This document shows, piece by piece, positions 51,707-60,351 of a stretch of DNA of 64,000 bases. The notes under the pieces were generated by a model. That model was given only the letters and a program-made list of their open reading frames with translations, had not been told where the DNA came from and made no database searches. The number at the start of each line of letters is the position of its first letter. The stretch's first letter is position 1. Location of the stretch: NCBI GenBank assembly GCA_016791475.1, contig JAEUWI010000011.1, forward strand, positions 1 to 64,000, written 5' to 3'. A program made the position numbers and the translations under genes. The stretch comes from Candidatus Hydrogenedentota bacterium (GTDB taxonomy: Bacteria; Hydrogenedentota; Hydrogenedentia; Hydrogenedentales; JAEUWI01).

Positions 51707-52966
51707 ATGCCCCCCGCGATCCAGGTGGAAGGCGTTTCCAAACGCTATTCGCGCAACGCACAGACCCATCTTTCCTATGGCGTGACCGATTTGATGCGCG
51801 AGATATTCGGAGGCGCGGCCCCCTCCGAACTGCGCAAAGACGAATTCTGGGCCCTTCGCGATGTCTCCTTCGAGATGGCCCCCGGCGAGTCCATGGCCTT
51901 CATCGGACGCAACGGCGCGGGCAAGAGCACGCTGCTGAAACTGATGTGCGGCCTTACCAAGCCCGACGCCGGGCGCATCCGCATCGAGGGCAATGTACGC
52001 GCCCTGATCAACCTCGGCGCGGGCTTCAACCCCACGTTGTCGGGGCTGGAGAATATCTACAACGCCGCCTCCTTTGCCGGATTCCAGCGCCGGGAAGTGC
52101 GCGCCGCCGTGGACGCGATCGTGGCCTTTGCGGAGCTGGAAGAGGCCATCGACAGCCCGGTGCAAACCTACAGCTCGGGCATGAAAGCGCGCCTGGGCTT
52201 CGCCGTGGCCGTGCATGCCCGCCCGGACATCCTGTTCATTGACGAGGTGCTCGCCGTCGGCGATTTCGCCTTCCAGAACAAGTGTTTCCTGCGCATGGAG
52301 CAGCTCAAGCAATCCGGGGTCACGATCGTTTACGTTTCCCACAGCCATAATATGGCCATCAAGCTCTGCGAGCGGGCGCTATGGCTCCACCGGGGCCGTG
52401 TCATGGCGGCGGGATCGTCGGTGGAGACGGTGCGGGCGTACCTGGCCTTTCTTGAAGAGGAAGAGCGCGCAAAGAACCCGGCGACGATTGCCGGTCCCGG
52501 GGCGGAGTCCCGCCCCGCCGCCGCAACGAAGGGACTTTACGGCCCTGTCGTCTCGACGCTGGAGCACGTATGCGATATTGAGTGCGGCCTCCAGGTGGGC
52601 GGTGAAGCCGTTGCGGCCATCCCCGTGCACAGCGAGGTCGTGATTCGATTCGGGTTCACGCTGAAGCGACGCGTGGAGGGCCTCAATATAACGCTGAATT
52701 TCTTCCGGGACGACGGTCTATTGATGGGCATCGTGACTTCGCTGTATGAGGGGCGCCTGGACCACCTCCATGAAGGCCGCGTGCAATGCGAGGTTCGCAT
52801 CGCCGATCTCGATTTCGCTCCCGGGGCCTATGCCATTGTAATGCCTATCTCGGAAGGGCAGGGTTACCTCTGGCGCGACATCGCGGCCCGCTTCCATGTC
52901 ACGGGCGGAGGCCGAATAGCCGCCGGCGTGAAGCACATCGCCCACGAATTCCGCATTCTGGAATGA
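51707..52966 (+). CDS. wzt: Polysaccharide ABC exporter, ATPase with Wzt C-terminal domain
   Basis: Predicted 419 residues. N-terminal ATPase to ~260: VEGVSKRY, Walker A FIGRNGAGKST, ALINLGAGFNPTLSGLENIY (typical of the O-antigen class), signature TYSSGMKARLGFAVAVH, Walker B ILFIDEVLAVGDFAFQ and His switch YVSHSHNM. Residues ~290-415 are a beta-sandwich (IPVHSEVVIRFGFTLKRRVEGLNITLNFFRDDG) matching the Wzt carbohydrate-binding domain, which recognises a terminal modification of the glycan. This agrees with a nearby methyltransferase providing such a cap. Confidence 0.9.
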   Translation: MPPAIQVEGVSKRYSRNAQTHLSYGVTDLMREIFGGAAPSELRKDEFWALRDVSFEMAPGESMAFIGRNGAGKSTLLKLMCGLTKPDAGRIRIEGNVRALINLGAGFNPTLSGLENIYNAASFAGFQRREVRAAVDAIVAFAELEEAIDSPVQTYSSGMKARLGFAVAVHARPDILFIDEVLAVGDFAFQNKCFLRMEQLKQSGVTIVYVSHSHNMAIKLCERALWLHRGRVMAAGSSVETVRAYLAFLEEEERAKNPATIAGPGAESRPAAATKGLYGPVVSTLEHVCDIECGLQVGGEAVAAIPVHSEVVIRFGFTLKRRVEGLNITLNFFRDDGLLMGIVTSLYEGRLDHLHEGRVQCEVRIADLDFAPGAYAIVMPISEGQGYLWRDIAARFHVTGGGRIAAGVKHIAHEFRILE

Positions 52967-53057
52967 ACGCCCACGGCGCAACCCACTTGACGGCCCGCGC
53001 CGCCACTGCTATCGTAGCGACAACATCGCCAACCTCAGTCTCCCGGAGCACGCCCCC

Positions 53058-53978
53058 ATGAAACGCCTTCTTGTTTTCTCGTTGCTGCTGCTTTCCAGTT
53101 CGTTCCTTCCCGCCCTCGCCGAGGCTCCCGCGGCCCCGCCGGTTGTTGGCGAGGAGGCCCATAAACTCCTTGTTCGCATGTACGACTACGACGCGACCAT
53201 CCCCCTGGAAGCGCGCGTGGTCCAGCGGGAGACGAAGGAAGGCACCACCCGCGACAAGGTGGTCTTCCGCAGTACCCGCAGCTTTATGGTGCCCGGCTAC
53301 TTTGAAGTCTCCGAAACGGCCAAGGCACCCTACCCCTGTGTCGTCCTCATGCACGGCTGGTCCGGCAGCAAAGAGCATTGGTGGAAGGACGGCGGCTATC
53401 TCCACGGCGGGGAGGTGCGCAAGGCCCTGCTGGCGGCCGGATTCGCCGTCTTCGCACTGGATGCACAGGGCCATGGCGATCGCATCGCGGAGAACGATTA
53501 CCACGTGGTGAATCTCTTCGAAGAGCCCGGCGCGCCGCCGCGCAAGAACTATTTCACCCTGCGCGACGTCATCACCCAGACCGTCCTCGATTACCGCCGG
53601 GGCATCGACTACCTCGCCACGCGGGGCGACGTGGACATGACCCGAATCGGCGCCATGGGCTACAGCATGGGCGGCTTCCACGCCGTGTCGCTCACGGCCG
53701 TCGAGCCGCGCATCAAAGCCGCGGTCGGTTGCGTGGTGCCCGTCTCCTGGCGCGAGGACCCCATTCTCGATCCGGCCAACTACCTGCGCGGCATCGGTGA
53801 GCGCCCCTTCATGATGGTCCAGGGCAAGACCGACGAACTCTGCAACGAGGCCCAGGCCCTGGAGCTCTACAAGCACCTCGAAGGACCCAACACGAAGCTG
53901 GAGATTTTCGACAGTGGCCACAAGCTGCCGGGTGAATATGTGGGCGTCGCGGTGCCGTGGTTGATCGCGCGAATTTGA
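53058..53978 (+). CDS. Exported alpha/beta hydrolase (dienelactone hydrolase/acetyl-esterase type)
   Basis: Predicted 306 residues with a signal peptide (MKRLLVFSLLLLSSSFLPALA). Oxyanion motif VLMHGWSGSKEHW, nucleophile elbow GYSMGGF (Ser near 205), acid candidate in MMVQGKTDELCN, and His in IFDSGHKLPGEYV form a complete triad. The lid contains a QGHGDR-type segment (LDAQGHGDRIAEN). This is the architecture of secreted carbohydrate esterases and dienelactone-type hydrolases. Substrate unknown. It lies 91 bp downstream of wzt, so it could act on the exported glycan or be unrelated. Confidence 0.82.
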   Translation: MKRLLVFSLLLLSSSFLPALAEAPAAPPVVGEEAHKLLVRMYDYDATIPLEARVVQRETKEGTTRDKVVFRSTRSFMVPGYFEVSETAKAPYPCVVLMHGWSGSKEHWWKDGGYLHGGEVRKALLAAGFAVFALDAQGHGDRIAENDYHVVNLFEEPGAPPRKNYFTLRDVITQTVLDYRRGIDYLATRGDVDMTRIGAMGYSMGGFHAVSLTAVEPRIKAAVGCVVPVSWREDPILDPANYLRGIGERPFMMVQGKTDELCNEAQALELYKHLEGPNTKLEIFDSGHKLPGEYVGVAVPWLIARI

Positions 53979-54029
53979 GGCGGAAGACAGGTCGGATTCG
54001 ACCAATAAGGCAAAAGAAAGGAATTCTCA

Positions 54030-54815
54030 ATGAGCAAGGGGGAAGCGAAGCAGAAAAGCGAGGGTCTCGCCACGCGCGACTTGATTGTGTTGGTCCTCTC
54101 GGTCTTTGTGCTCATCTTGCTGGCGATAGATGTCTTTCTTCCAGTGGATGATGCAACACGAGACATTCTCTATGTCGCGGACACTATCGTATGCGTTTTC
54201 TTTATTTCGGATTTCTTCATCGGACTCTATCGCACCAAGCACAAACGGAGCTATCTCAAGCGCAATTGGATCGATCTCGTTTCCAGTATCCCCATGGTGC
54301 CATTTGTACGTATAGGCCGTCTTTTTCGAGTATTGCGGCTTTTCCGACTTCTTCGGGCCTATCGTTCCTCACATCGGCTTATGCAGTACTTGCTCGTTCA
54401 CCGACAGTCCTCGACCTTCGTAGCTGCCATGGCGCTCACGTTTATGGTGGTGGTGCTTTCGAGCGTTTCCGTGTTGGAGGTGGAGAAACTTGCCGAGAGC
54501 AATATCAAGACGGCGGGTGATGCGGTCTGGTGGTCATTGACCACGATGACGACGGTTGGGTATGGGGACAAATTTCCAGTTTCGACCCCCGGTCGCATTA
54601 TTGCCCTCTTTCCCATGCTCTGCGGAATCGGAATCTTCGGCCTGATCACCAGCGTGATTGCCGCGTGGTTCTTGAAGCCTGCAGAAGAAGAGCAATCACG
54701 AGAAATGGAAGAAGTCCTAGTCAGGCTTGAAAGAATGGAGAGACTTCTCGAATCTCTGACTCGCACGACGCATCAGCCCGATCCTTCTAACCCAATCCCC
54801 CGCAACCTCGGATAA
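54030..54815 (+). CDS. Kv-type voltage-gated potassium channel
   Basis: Predicted 261-residue six-helix channel. AAGGAA precedes ATG 54030. S1-S3 span ~17-90. The voltage sensor S4 reads RIGRLFRVLRLFRLLRAYR with six Arg at three-residue spacing. The pore helix and filter are TTMTTVGYGD (residues 171-180), followed by S6. The C-terminal ~40 residues are a charged helix (EEEQSREMEEVLVRLERMERLLESL), probably a tetramerisation coiled coil. Selective for K+. The final 43 bp overlap the convergent DUF72 gene. Confidence 0.93.
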   Translation: MSKGEAKQKSEGLATRDLIVLVLSVFVLILLAIDVFLPVDDATRDILYVADTIVCVFFISDFFIGLYRTKHKRSYLKRNWIDLVSSIPMVPFVRIGRLFRVLRLFRLLRAYRSSHRLMQYLLVHRQSSTFVAAMALTFMVVVLSSVSVLEVEKLAESNIKTAGDAVWWSLTTMTTVGYGDKFPVSTPGRIIALFPMLCGIGIFGLITSVIAAWFLKPAEEEQSREMEEVLVRLERMERLLESLTRTTHQPDPSNPIPRNLG

Positions 54816-55648
54816 ACCGCCAGCAGGTGCTCGGGTAGTTGAAATCGTCCGCCGCCCAGCGCCGCCTGGATCTCCAGGGCATTGGCCACGGCCTGCCCGT
54901 GAAAGTGGTTGTTGGTGACCACGTACACATTCTTCGCCTTGGCCTGCATGGACTGAATTAGTCCCAGCCACGGCCGGAGTTCATCCTCGCTGTAGAGATA
55001 GTCGTAGCGCTCGTTCTGGCTCACGCCCTCCTTGAACCAGTTGGCCTTGTTGCGTCCGTGAAAGCGCACGTAGCCCATTGATGCGGTGACGTGGTCGGAT
55101 GGCGCGATAGAATCCTGAAACATTGGCTGATCGATATTGCAGAAAGCGATCTCACGCGCGCGGAGTCCATCAAACACTTCCGGCGTGTTCCACGATTCGT
55201 GGCGCACTTCCACCACCAGGGGGTAGCCTTCAAAGCATTCGGCGATACGCCCGAGCCACACCCGGTTCTGCGGCGTGCGCCGAAAGCTCCAGGGAAACTG
55301 TACCAGCAGGGCGCCCAGCCGGCCAGCCTCGGCCAGCGGCGCGACACCATCTTTGTACTGCGCGATTTCATGCGACGTGGGCCACGAATCCCGATGGTGC
55401 GTAAAGCGCTCCCACAACTTCGCGGCGAACCGAAAATCCTCCACCTCTTCCACCAATTTCACCCAGGTCGCCGCATGCTTCGATTGCGGGGGATGGTAGA
55501 AACTGGAATTAATCTCCACGCAGTTGAACCATTGCGCCAGCCAGCGCAAGGGATGAAAATCCCTGGCGCGGGCCTCGGGATACACGATCCCGTTCCAGTC
55601 CGCGTAGGACCAGCCGGCGGTGCCGATGTAGAGTTTGCCTGATGTCAC
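54773..55648 (-). CDS. DUF72-family protein (YecE-like)
   Basis: Predicted 291 residues, cytoplasmic, TIM-barrel-like. Family hallmarks: IGTAGWSYADWNGIVYP at the N-terminus, FNCVEINSSFYHPP, FRFAAKLWERFTH, LGALLVQFPWSFRRT, VVEVRHESWN, YVRFHGRN and YVVTNNHFHGQAVANALEI. All are well conserved, so the gene is probably intact. Biochemical function is unsettled for the family. It is convergent with the potassium channel and overlaps it by 43 bp; its promoter side contains a decamer inverted repeat (55690-55765). Confidence 0.92.
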   Translation of the reverse strand: MTSGKLYIGTAGWSYADWNGIVYPEARARDFHPLRWLAQWFNCVEINSSFYHPPQSKHAATWVKLVEEVEDFRFAAKLWERFTHHRDSWPTSHEIAQYKDGVAPLAEAGRLGALLVQFPWSFRRTPQNRVWLGRIAECFEGYPLVVEVRHESWNTPEVFDGLRAREIAFCNIDQPMFQDSIAPSDHVTASMGYVRFHGRNKANWFKEGVSQNERYDYLYSEDELRPWLGLIQSMQAKAKNVYVVTNNHFHGQAVANALEIQAALGGGRFQLPEHLLAVYPRLRGIGLEGSG

Positions 55649-55929
55649 GGGGCGCCTTTCGATTTGAGAAGAGTATAGCGTGAAATGTCCGGCAGATAGG
55701 ACAGATTGGACTGATACGACCGATTGAAGATATCCGTCCTATCGGTCGAATCCGTCCTATCCCCAGAAATTTAACCCTTCCCTAACATTGGCCGTACATT
55801 CACCCGGTATGATTCCGACAACTAGAGAACGTAGAAAAATAACCAACACACGGCGCCCCCCCAACAACCCACCCGGTCGCCAACGCGCGGGCCACGCAGT
55901 ATCCGCCCGCGCAGGAAAGGAATACCCCC
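55649..55929. other. Divergent intergenic region DUF72 / HAD phosphatase
   Basis: Besides the decamer inverted repeat there is only an AT-richer stretch (55766-55840) that may carry promoters; no convincing pair was found. Confidence 0.35.
55690..55765. repeat. Decamer-type inverted repeat, second copy
   Basis: Left arm GATAGGACAGATTGGACTGA plus TACGACCGATT, right arm (reverse complement) GATAGGACGGATTCGACCGA plus TAGGACGG. Same consensus as 505-575 but with a one-base difference in the period, showing drift between copies. Confidence 0.72.
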
Positions 55930-56715
55930 ATGAAACAAGGCTTTCTCATCGACATGGACGGCGTGATCTACCGCGGCAATGAAATGATTCAGGGCGCGGT
56001 CGAGTTTGTCGCCGCCCTGCGCGCCCGGAAGATCCCCTTCCTCTTCCTCACCAACAACAGCCAGCGCACCCGCCGCGACATGGCCACCAAGCTCCAGCGC
56101 CGGGACTTCGACGTGGAAGAGAAGCACATCTTCACCTGCGCCATGGCTACGGCCCAGTTTCTCGCTCACCAGAAGCCCGGCGGCACCGCTTTCGTCATCG
56201 GCGAGGGCGGTCTACTGAATTCCCTGCACGATCACGGCTACGCCATCGTGGATCACGATCCGGACTATGTGGTGGTCGGCGAAGGGCGCACGCTGAACCT
56301 GGAACTTATCGAGGCTGCGGTCAACTTTATCCAGGGCGGCGCGAAACTTATCGCCACCAACCTGGACCCGAGCTGCCCCACGCCCAACGGCATCCGCCCC
56401 GGCTGCGGCGCCACCATCGCCATGCTGGAAGCGGCCACGGGCGTGAAGGCCTTCAGCGTGGGCAAGCCCAGCCCCATCATGATGCGCGCCGCCCGCAAGG
56501 AACTTGGCCTGAGCGCGGACGAAACCACCATGATCGGCGACACCATGGAGACCGACATCCTCGGCGGCGTGAACATGGGCTATCGCACGATCCTGGTGCT
56601 CTCCGGCGGCACGCGCGAGGAGGACCTGAAGCACTATGGCTACCGGCCCGACCTCGTGGTCAACTCCGTGGCCGATTTGTACAGCCAGGATTTCCTTCGC
56701 GATTCCGCAGCCTGA
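55930..56715 (+). CDS. HAD-superfamily IIA phosphatase (NagD/AraL-like)
   Basis: Predicted 261-residue cytosolic phosphatase. Motif I FLIDMDGVIYRG (D-x-D), motif II FLTNNS, cap typical of class IIA (YVVVGEGRTLNLELIEAAVNFIQ), motif III FSVGKPSPIMM (Lys), motif IV MIGDTMETDILGG. All catalytic residues are intact. Members dephosphorylate small sugar or nucleotide phosphates; substrate cannot be chosen from sequence. ATG 55930 follows AGGAA by about nine bases. Convergent with the M32 peptidase gene. Confidence 0.92.
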   Translation: MKQGFLIDMDGVIYRGNEMIQGAVEFVAALRARKIPFLFLTNNSQRTRRDMATKLQRRDFDVEEKHIFTCAMATAQFLAHQKPGGTAFVIGEGGLLNSLHDHGYAIVDHDPDYVVVGEGRTLNLELIEAAVNFIQGGAKLIATNLDPSCPTPNGIRPGCGATIAMLEAATGVKAFSVGKPSPIMMRAARKELGLSADETTMIGDTMETDILGGVNMGYRTILVLSGGTREEDLKHYGYRPDLVVNSVADLYSQDFLRDSAA

Positions 56716-56891
56716 ATCTCTCGTTGACGGGCAAATCGGGGACCGACGCGCGCGGGCACTCCAGCGACGCCAATTCATCTTCCAGCGTAGGCGCACGTTG
56801 TCCGATTCACCGCCCCTTTACAGGGGCGTGATACATGGACCCCGTGTGCTCGGGCCGGGACGGGTCGCAGGTGCGCGTCCGCGTCAGTCCC

Positions 56892-58394
56892 TCATGCCAA
56901 CCCGTATAGCGGCAGGTATTTCTTTTCGAGGTACTTCATGAAGGGCTCGGCGGAGGGGGCCTTGCCGGTGACGTGGGTAATGAGTTCAGACGCGGTCATA
57001 CGGCGGCCAACCTGGTGGATGTTGGTTCGGAGCCAGGCGAGGAGGGGGGCGAAGCGTCCGGCCTCGATGTCGCTCCACAGACCAGGCAGCGCCGCTTCGA
57101 TGGCTTCAAGGAACTGGGCGCCGTAAAGGTTGCCCAGGGCATAGGTGGGGAAGTAGCCGATGCTGCCGTGGGACCAGTGGATGTCCTGGAGGCAGCCCAT
57201 GGCGTCGCTAGGCACGTCGAGGCCGAGGTATTGCTTCACCTTTGCGTTCCAGGCCTCGGGCACTTCGGAAACCTTCATCTGGCCTTCGATGAGCGCGCGC
57301 TCGATTTCGTAGCGCAGAATCACGTGGAGGTTGTAGGTGCATTCATCGGCCTCCACGCGGATGAAGCTGGGCTGAACGCGATTCACGGCGCGATACAGAT
57401 CTTCCGGGGTCTTGCCGTCGAGCTGGCCGGGATAGGCCTTTTGCAGGCGCGCGGTCTGGCGCTTCCAGAAGGGCAGACTCTGGCCGACGATGTTTTCCCA
57501 CGTGAGGGATTGGGATTCGTGGATGCCGAGAGAGATGGACTGGCCCAGGGGGGTGCGGCGATCACTTTCGCGGAGGCCCTGCTCGTAAAGGGCGTGGCCC
57601 CCTTCGTGCATGGAGCCCATAAGACCGGAGAACAGGTCGCGCGGATTGATACGCGTGGTTATGCGCACGTCGGTAATGTCGAAGTTGGTGCTGAAAGGAT
57701 GGACGGACTTGTCCTGGCGCCCGGCCTCGAAGTCGTAGCCCATTTCCTTGAGGATCTTGACGCTGAGCTTCCACTGCGCGTCGGGATCCCATTCCTGATC
57801 GAGCCAGGCGAGGTCGGGCTGATTGGGCGCATTCACGATCCGCTCAACCAGGGCGCTCTGGCGCGGGGCGAGATCGCCGAAGAGCCCGCCAAGATAGTCG
57901 GCGGTCATGCCGCGCTCGTATTCGTCCAGAAGCGCGTCGTAGGGCGAATTCTCATAGCCGAGGTGATCGGCCTTTTCCAGCATGAGATCGACCATGCCCT
58001 GGAGGTGGGGCTGAAAGTCTGCGAAGGACGAAGCCTCGCGGGCCTTTACCCAGGCTTCATAGGCGCTGCTCTGGGCGATGGCGAGCTTCTGGACGAAGCT
58101 CTCGGGCAGTTTCGTGGCTACCGTGTAGTCGTGGAGGCCCTCAGAAACCATCTTGGCATCATCCCCCGTCAGGGTGCCGCTTTCGTGGAGATCCCGGAGC
58201 AGGTCGCCGATTTCGGGCGACGTAAAAAGTCGATGGGCGAGTCCGGAGAGGGTGGCGAGTTGCTGCCCGCGACCCGGTGCGGCCTTGGGCGGCATCATGA
58301 CTTCCTGATCCCAGTGGAGGAGAGAAATGGCGCTGTGGATGTCGCTGACTTCGCCCAGAAGGGTCTTGAGGGTTTCCAACTTTTCCGAGGACAT
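56892..58394 (-). CDS. Metallocarboxypeptidase, M32 (Taq) family
   Basis: Predicted 500 residues, cytosolic. Active site HEGGHALYEQG with the downstream zinc ligand Glu in GIHESQSLTWEN. Other family blocks: ISLLHWDQEVMMPPKAAPGRGQQLATLSGLAH at the N-terminus, HPFSTNFDITDVRITTRI and VQPSFIRVEADECTYNLHVILRYEIERALI, and DIHWSHGSIGYFPTYALGNLYGAQF near the end. Length equals the family norm. Removes C-terminal residues from peptides. Monocistronic. Confidence 0.95.
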   Translation of the reverse strand: MSSEKLETLKTLLGEVSDIHSAISLLHWDQEVMMPPKAAPGRGQQLATLSGLAHRLFTSPEIGDLLRDLHESGTLTGDDAKMVSEGLHDYTVATKLPESFVQKLAIAQSSAYEAWVKAREASSFADFQPHLQGMVDLMLEKADHLGYENSPYDALLDEYERGMTADYLGGLFGDLAPRQSALVERIVNAPNQPDLAWLDQEWDPDAQWKLSVKILKEMGYDFEAGRQDKSVHPFSTNFDITDVRITTRINPRDLFSGLMGSMHEGGHALYEQGLRESDRRTPLGQSISLGIHESQSLTWENIVGQSLPFWKRQTARLQKAYPGQLDGKTPEDLYRAVNRVQPSFIRVEADECTYNLHVILRYEIERALIEGQMKVSEVPEAWNAKVKQYLGLDVPSDAMGCLQDIHWSHGSIGYFPTYALGNLYGAQFLEAIEAALPGLWSDIEAGRFAPLLAWLRTNIHQVGRRMTASELITHVTGKAPSAEPFMKYLEKKYLPLYGLA

Positions 58395-58525
58395 GGAGAG
58401 GCTCCTGATGTTATTGGGATTCTGCTATACTGCGCCGTCGATCGCGAATGGCGATCCTGGCACCTGGCGCTTTCGGGCCGCCAGCCGATTAAGAACGCGC
58501 GCCGCCCGGGCGCGCTGGAGCAGTA

Positions 58526-58639
58526 CATGCAGATCTTGCTGGTGGTCTATTTGCTGGTACGGGATACGCTTTTCTTCGTGCTGAATTTTGTTACCGAGGG
58601 GATATCGGCGTTGAGTCTGCTGCTGGGCAGTTTGCTGTA
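58526..58639 (+). CDS. Possible 37-aa hydrophobic peptide
   Basis: ATG 58526 has GGAG seven bases upstream. The product begins MQILLVVYLLVRDTLFF and continues through a second hydrophobic stretch (ISALSLLLGSLL), a plausible small membrane protein. An extended -10 box about 95 bp upstream could drive it. No homology is known to me, and short hydrophobic ORFs occur by chance, so this is tentative. Confidence 0.28.
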
Positions 58640-58654
58640 GGGCTTTTACGGACC

Positions 58655-58756
58655 AGGGACCTAAAGGACTCAAAAGACTTAAAGGACCTTTGAAACTTCA
58701 GGCGCCATGAACACGTTTTGTCCTTTAAGCCCTTTCTGTCGCTTAAGTCTTTTGTC
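58655..58756. repeat. Nonamer-type inverted repeat
   Basis: The left half has units GGACCTAAA, GGACTCAAA, AGACTTAAA, GGACC. The right half, reversed, gives AAAAGACTTAA and CTTAAAGGAC again. It lies immediately before the stop codon side of the isomerase-like gene. Confidence 0.7.
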
Positions 58757-58758
58757 TC

Positions 58759-59583
58759 TCAGACGTGTTTCAGGTACGCATTTTTGATCCGCTTGAGCAG
58801 ACGCTCCTGATCCATGGCCCAGAGGTCGTCGGAGAAGATCTCCACTTCGATGAAGCCTTTGAAGCCCGCCTTCTCCACCCAGCCTCGAATCTCGTTGATG
58901 CGGATGCAGCCGTCGCCCATCATGGCGCGGTCGGTGAGGAGGTTGCGCGTGGGCACACGCCAGTCGCAGACGTGGAAGGCGAAGATCGTGCCCGTGGCGC
59001 GCTCGATTTCGGCCTTGAGGAAGTGGTCCCACCAGACGTGGTACACGTCAATCGCGATGCCCACCTGCTCGCTGCCGAGCATGAGGATCATGTTGTTGGC
59101 CTGGTCCATGGTGCTGACGGCGGAGCGGTCCGCGGCATACATGGGGTGGAGGGGCTCGATGGCGAGGCGCACACCGGCGGCTTTCGCGTGGGGCACGATG
59201 GCGTGGATGCCTTCGGCGATCTGCTGGCGCTGCGTCTGCAAGTCCAGATCGGGGATCGCCCCGCACACCAGCACCACGACCGGCGCACCGATCTCGGCGG
59301 CTTCGTCGATGATTTTCCGGTTGTCTGTGCGCGCCTGCTCGCGGGCCATGCCGGCGGTGGCGGGGAAGAAGCCCCCCCGGCAAAGGCTGACCACTTCCAG
59401 GCCGGAATCGCGAAGCATCTTGCCAGCTTCTTTTGCGCCATAGGGCTCGATGTGGTCGCGCCACACGGTGATGCCCTTCACGCCGGCGGCTTCATACGCG
59501 GGCAGGGCCTCCTTGAGGGAGAGGGGCTTCGTAGTCATGGTGTGCACGCAGAGGCGCGAGGTGTCGGTAAGCTGGTCGGGCAT
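58759..59583 (-). CDS. Sugar phosphate isomerase/epimerase-like TIM-barrel protein
   Basis: Predicted 274 residues, cytosolic. The xylose-isomerase-like/AP-endonuclease-2 fold is indicated by KGITVWRDHIEPYG, RLAIEPLHPMYAADRSAVSTMDQANNMI, VGIAIDVYHVWWD, IFAFHVCDWRVP and GFIEVEIFSDDLW; the Glu-Asp-His-Glu set (EPLH, DVYH, FHVCD, EVEIF) would bind a divalent metal. Members isomerise or epimerise keto sugars or cyclitols; substrate unknown. The start MPDQLTDTSRL is plausible; a later Met (MTTKPLSLKEAL) is also possible. The stop directly adjoins the nonamer repeat. Confidence 0.82.
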   Translation of the reverse strand: MPDQLTDTSRLCVHTMTTKPLSLKEALPAYEAAGVKGITVWRDHIEPYGAKEAGKMLRDSGLEVVSLCRGGFFPATAGMAREQARTDNRKIIDEAAEIGAPVVVLVCGAIPDLDLQTQRQQIAEGIHAIVPHAKAAGVRLAIEPLHPMYAADRSAVSTMDQANNMILMLGSEQVGIAIDVYHVWWDHFLKAEIERATGTIFAFHVCDWRVPTRNLLTDRAMMGDGCIRINEIRGWVEKAGFKGFIEVEIFSDDLWAMDQERLLKRIKNAYLKHV

Positions 59584-59656
59584 GAGAAATCCTACTTGGG
59601 CCTGATGGCGCGGTTATTTAGTGCTCAATCACAACAGGCGGCATGCAGCCGCTATT

Positions 59657-60094
59657 CTATTCGCTGTATCGCCCGTAAGCGGCCTTCACGGATTCACGGC
59701 TCAAAACAACAATGGTGAGAATCCCGAGAACGGTTCCGATGGGAACGCTCGTACACACTATACAGGCGAGCACAAAGCTGAACATGTAGCCCGTCCTCCG
59801 TGTCAGATGACGGCCCGACACGATCATGGCAATCGAGATGCACTCGCTCAACGTAAACAGGAAAACGCCCATCGCAACTTCGATAAATCCCGATGTCGGC
59901 GAGACCCACGGCCTCTCCGGGTCGCCCGCCACACTCTTAATGCCCTCCCAAACAAGGTCAAGGTAGAAGACGGAAACGAGAGCATAGATGCCGCCGAGGA
60001 CATAGTAAGCAATGCTCAAGCCGCGCAGATGGGATCGGTCATCGGGTGTAAGATAAACGTCATCATCCTGGTATTCCGTGTATTCCATACTCAT
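59657..60094 (-). CDS. Four-helix hypothetical membrane protein
   Basis: Predicted 145 residues. An acidic N-terminus (YTEYQDDDVYLTPDD) is followed by helices near 28-48 (AYYVLGGIYALVSVFYLDL), 67-88 (FIEVAMGVFLFTLSECISIAMIV), 100-115 and 115-130 (SVPIGTVLGILTIVVLS). The last motif, GTVLGILTIVVL, is common in small DUF-type four-helix proteins of Planctomycetes and relatives. No function known. ATG 60094 or 60088 could be the start. Confidence 0.6.
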   Translation of the reverse strand: MSMEYTEYQDDDVYLTPDDRSHLRGLSIAYYVLGGIYALVSVFYLDLVWEGIKSVAGDPERPWVSPTSGFIEVAMGVFLFTLSECISIAMIVSGRHLTRRTGYMFSFVLACIVCTSVPIGTVLGILTIVVLSRESVKAAYGRYSE

Positions 60095-60351
60095 GGATTG
60101 AGCCTCTTATGGAGATTGGCCATGAAAGCTTTCATAACATGCTCATTGTCGAGCCAGTCAGGCAACTAATTTATTGCGACAGATGGGGCGCCCGTACCTG
60201 TCCAAGGGCGATGCGAGGGCGTGCTGCTGCCATGGGAATTCCTTCGTGCGATGCGGATGTTGCGGTGTACAGGCGGGATTATAGCAGGCGGAAGGTGCCC
60301 GCATCATATGCAGACGCCCCTCAAGCTTGATAGCGCTGAGCGATGCTCTTG
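60095..60351. other. Intergenic region
   Basis: I see no supported gene, repeat or promoter in these 257 bp. An open frame on the plus strand (73 codons) has no ribosome site or family resemblance. Confidence 0.4.

Larger units (their letters stand above)
58395..58758. other. Intergenic region with possible short ORF and repeat
   Basis: It contains an extended -10 (TGC-TATACT, TATACT at 58426-58431) on the plus strand, a 37-codon hydrophobic ORF at 58526, and the nonamer inverted repeat at 58655-58756. No larger gene is supported. Confidence 0.45.
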
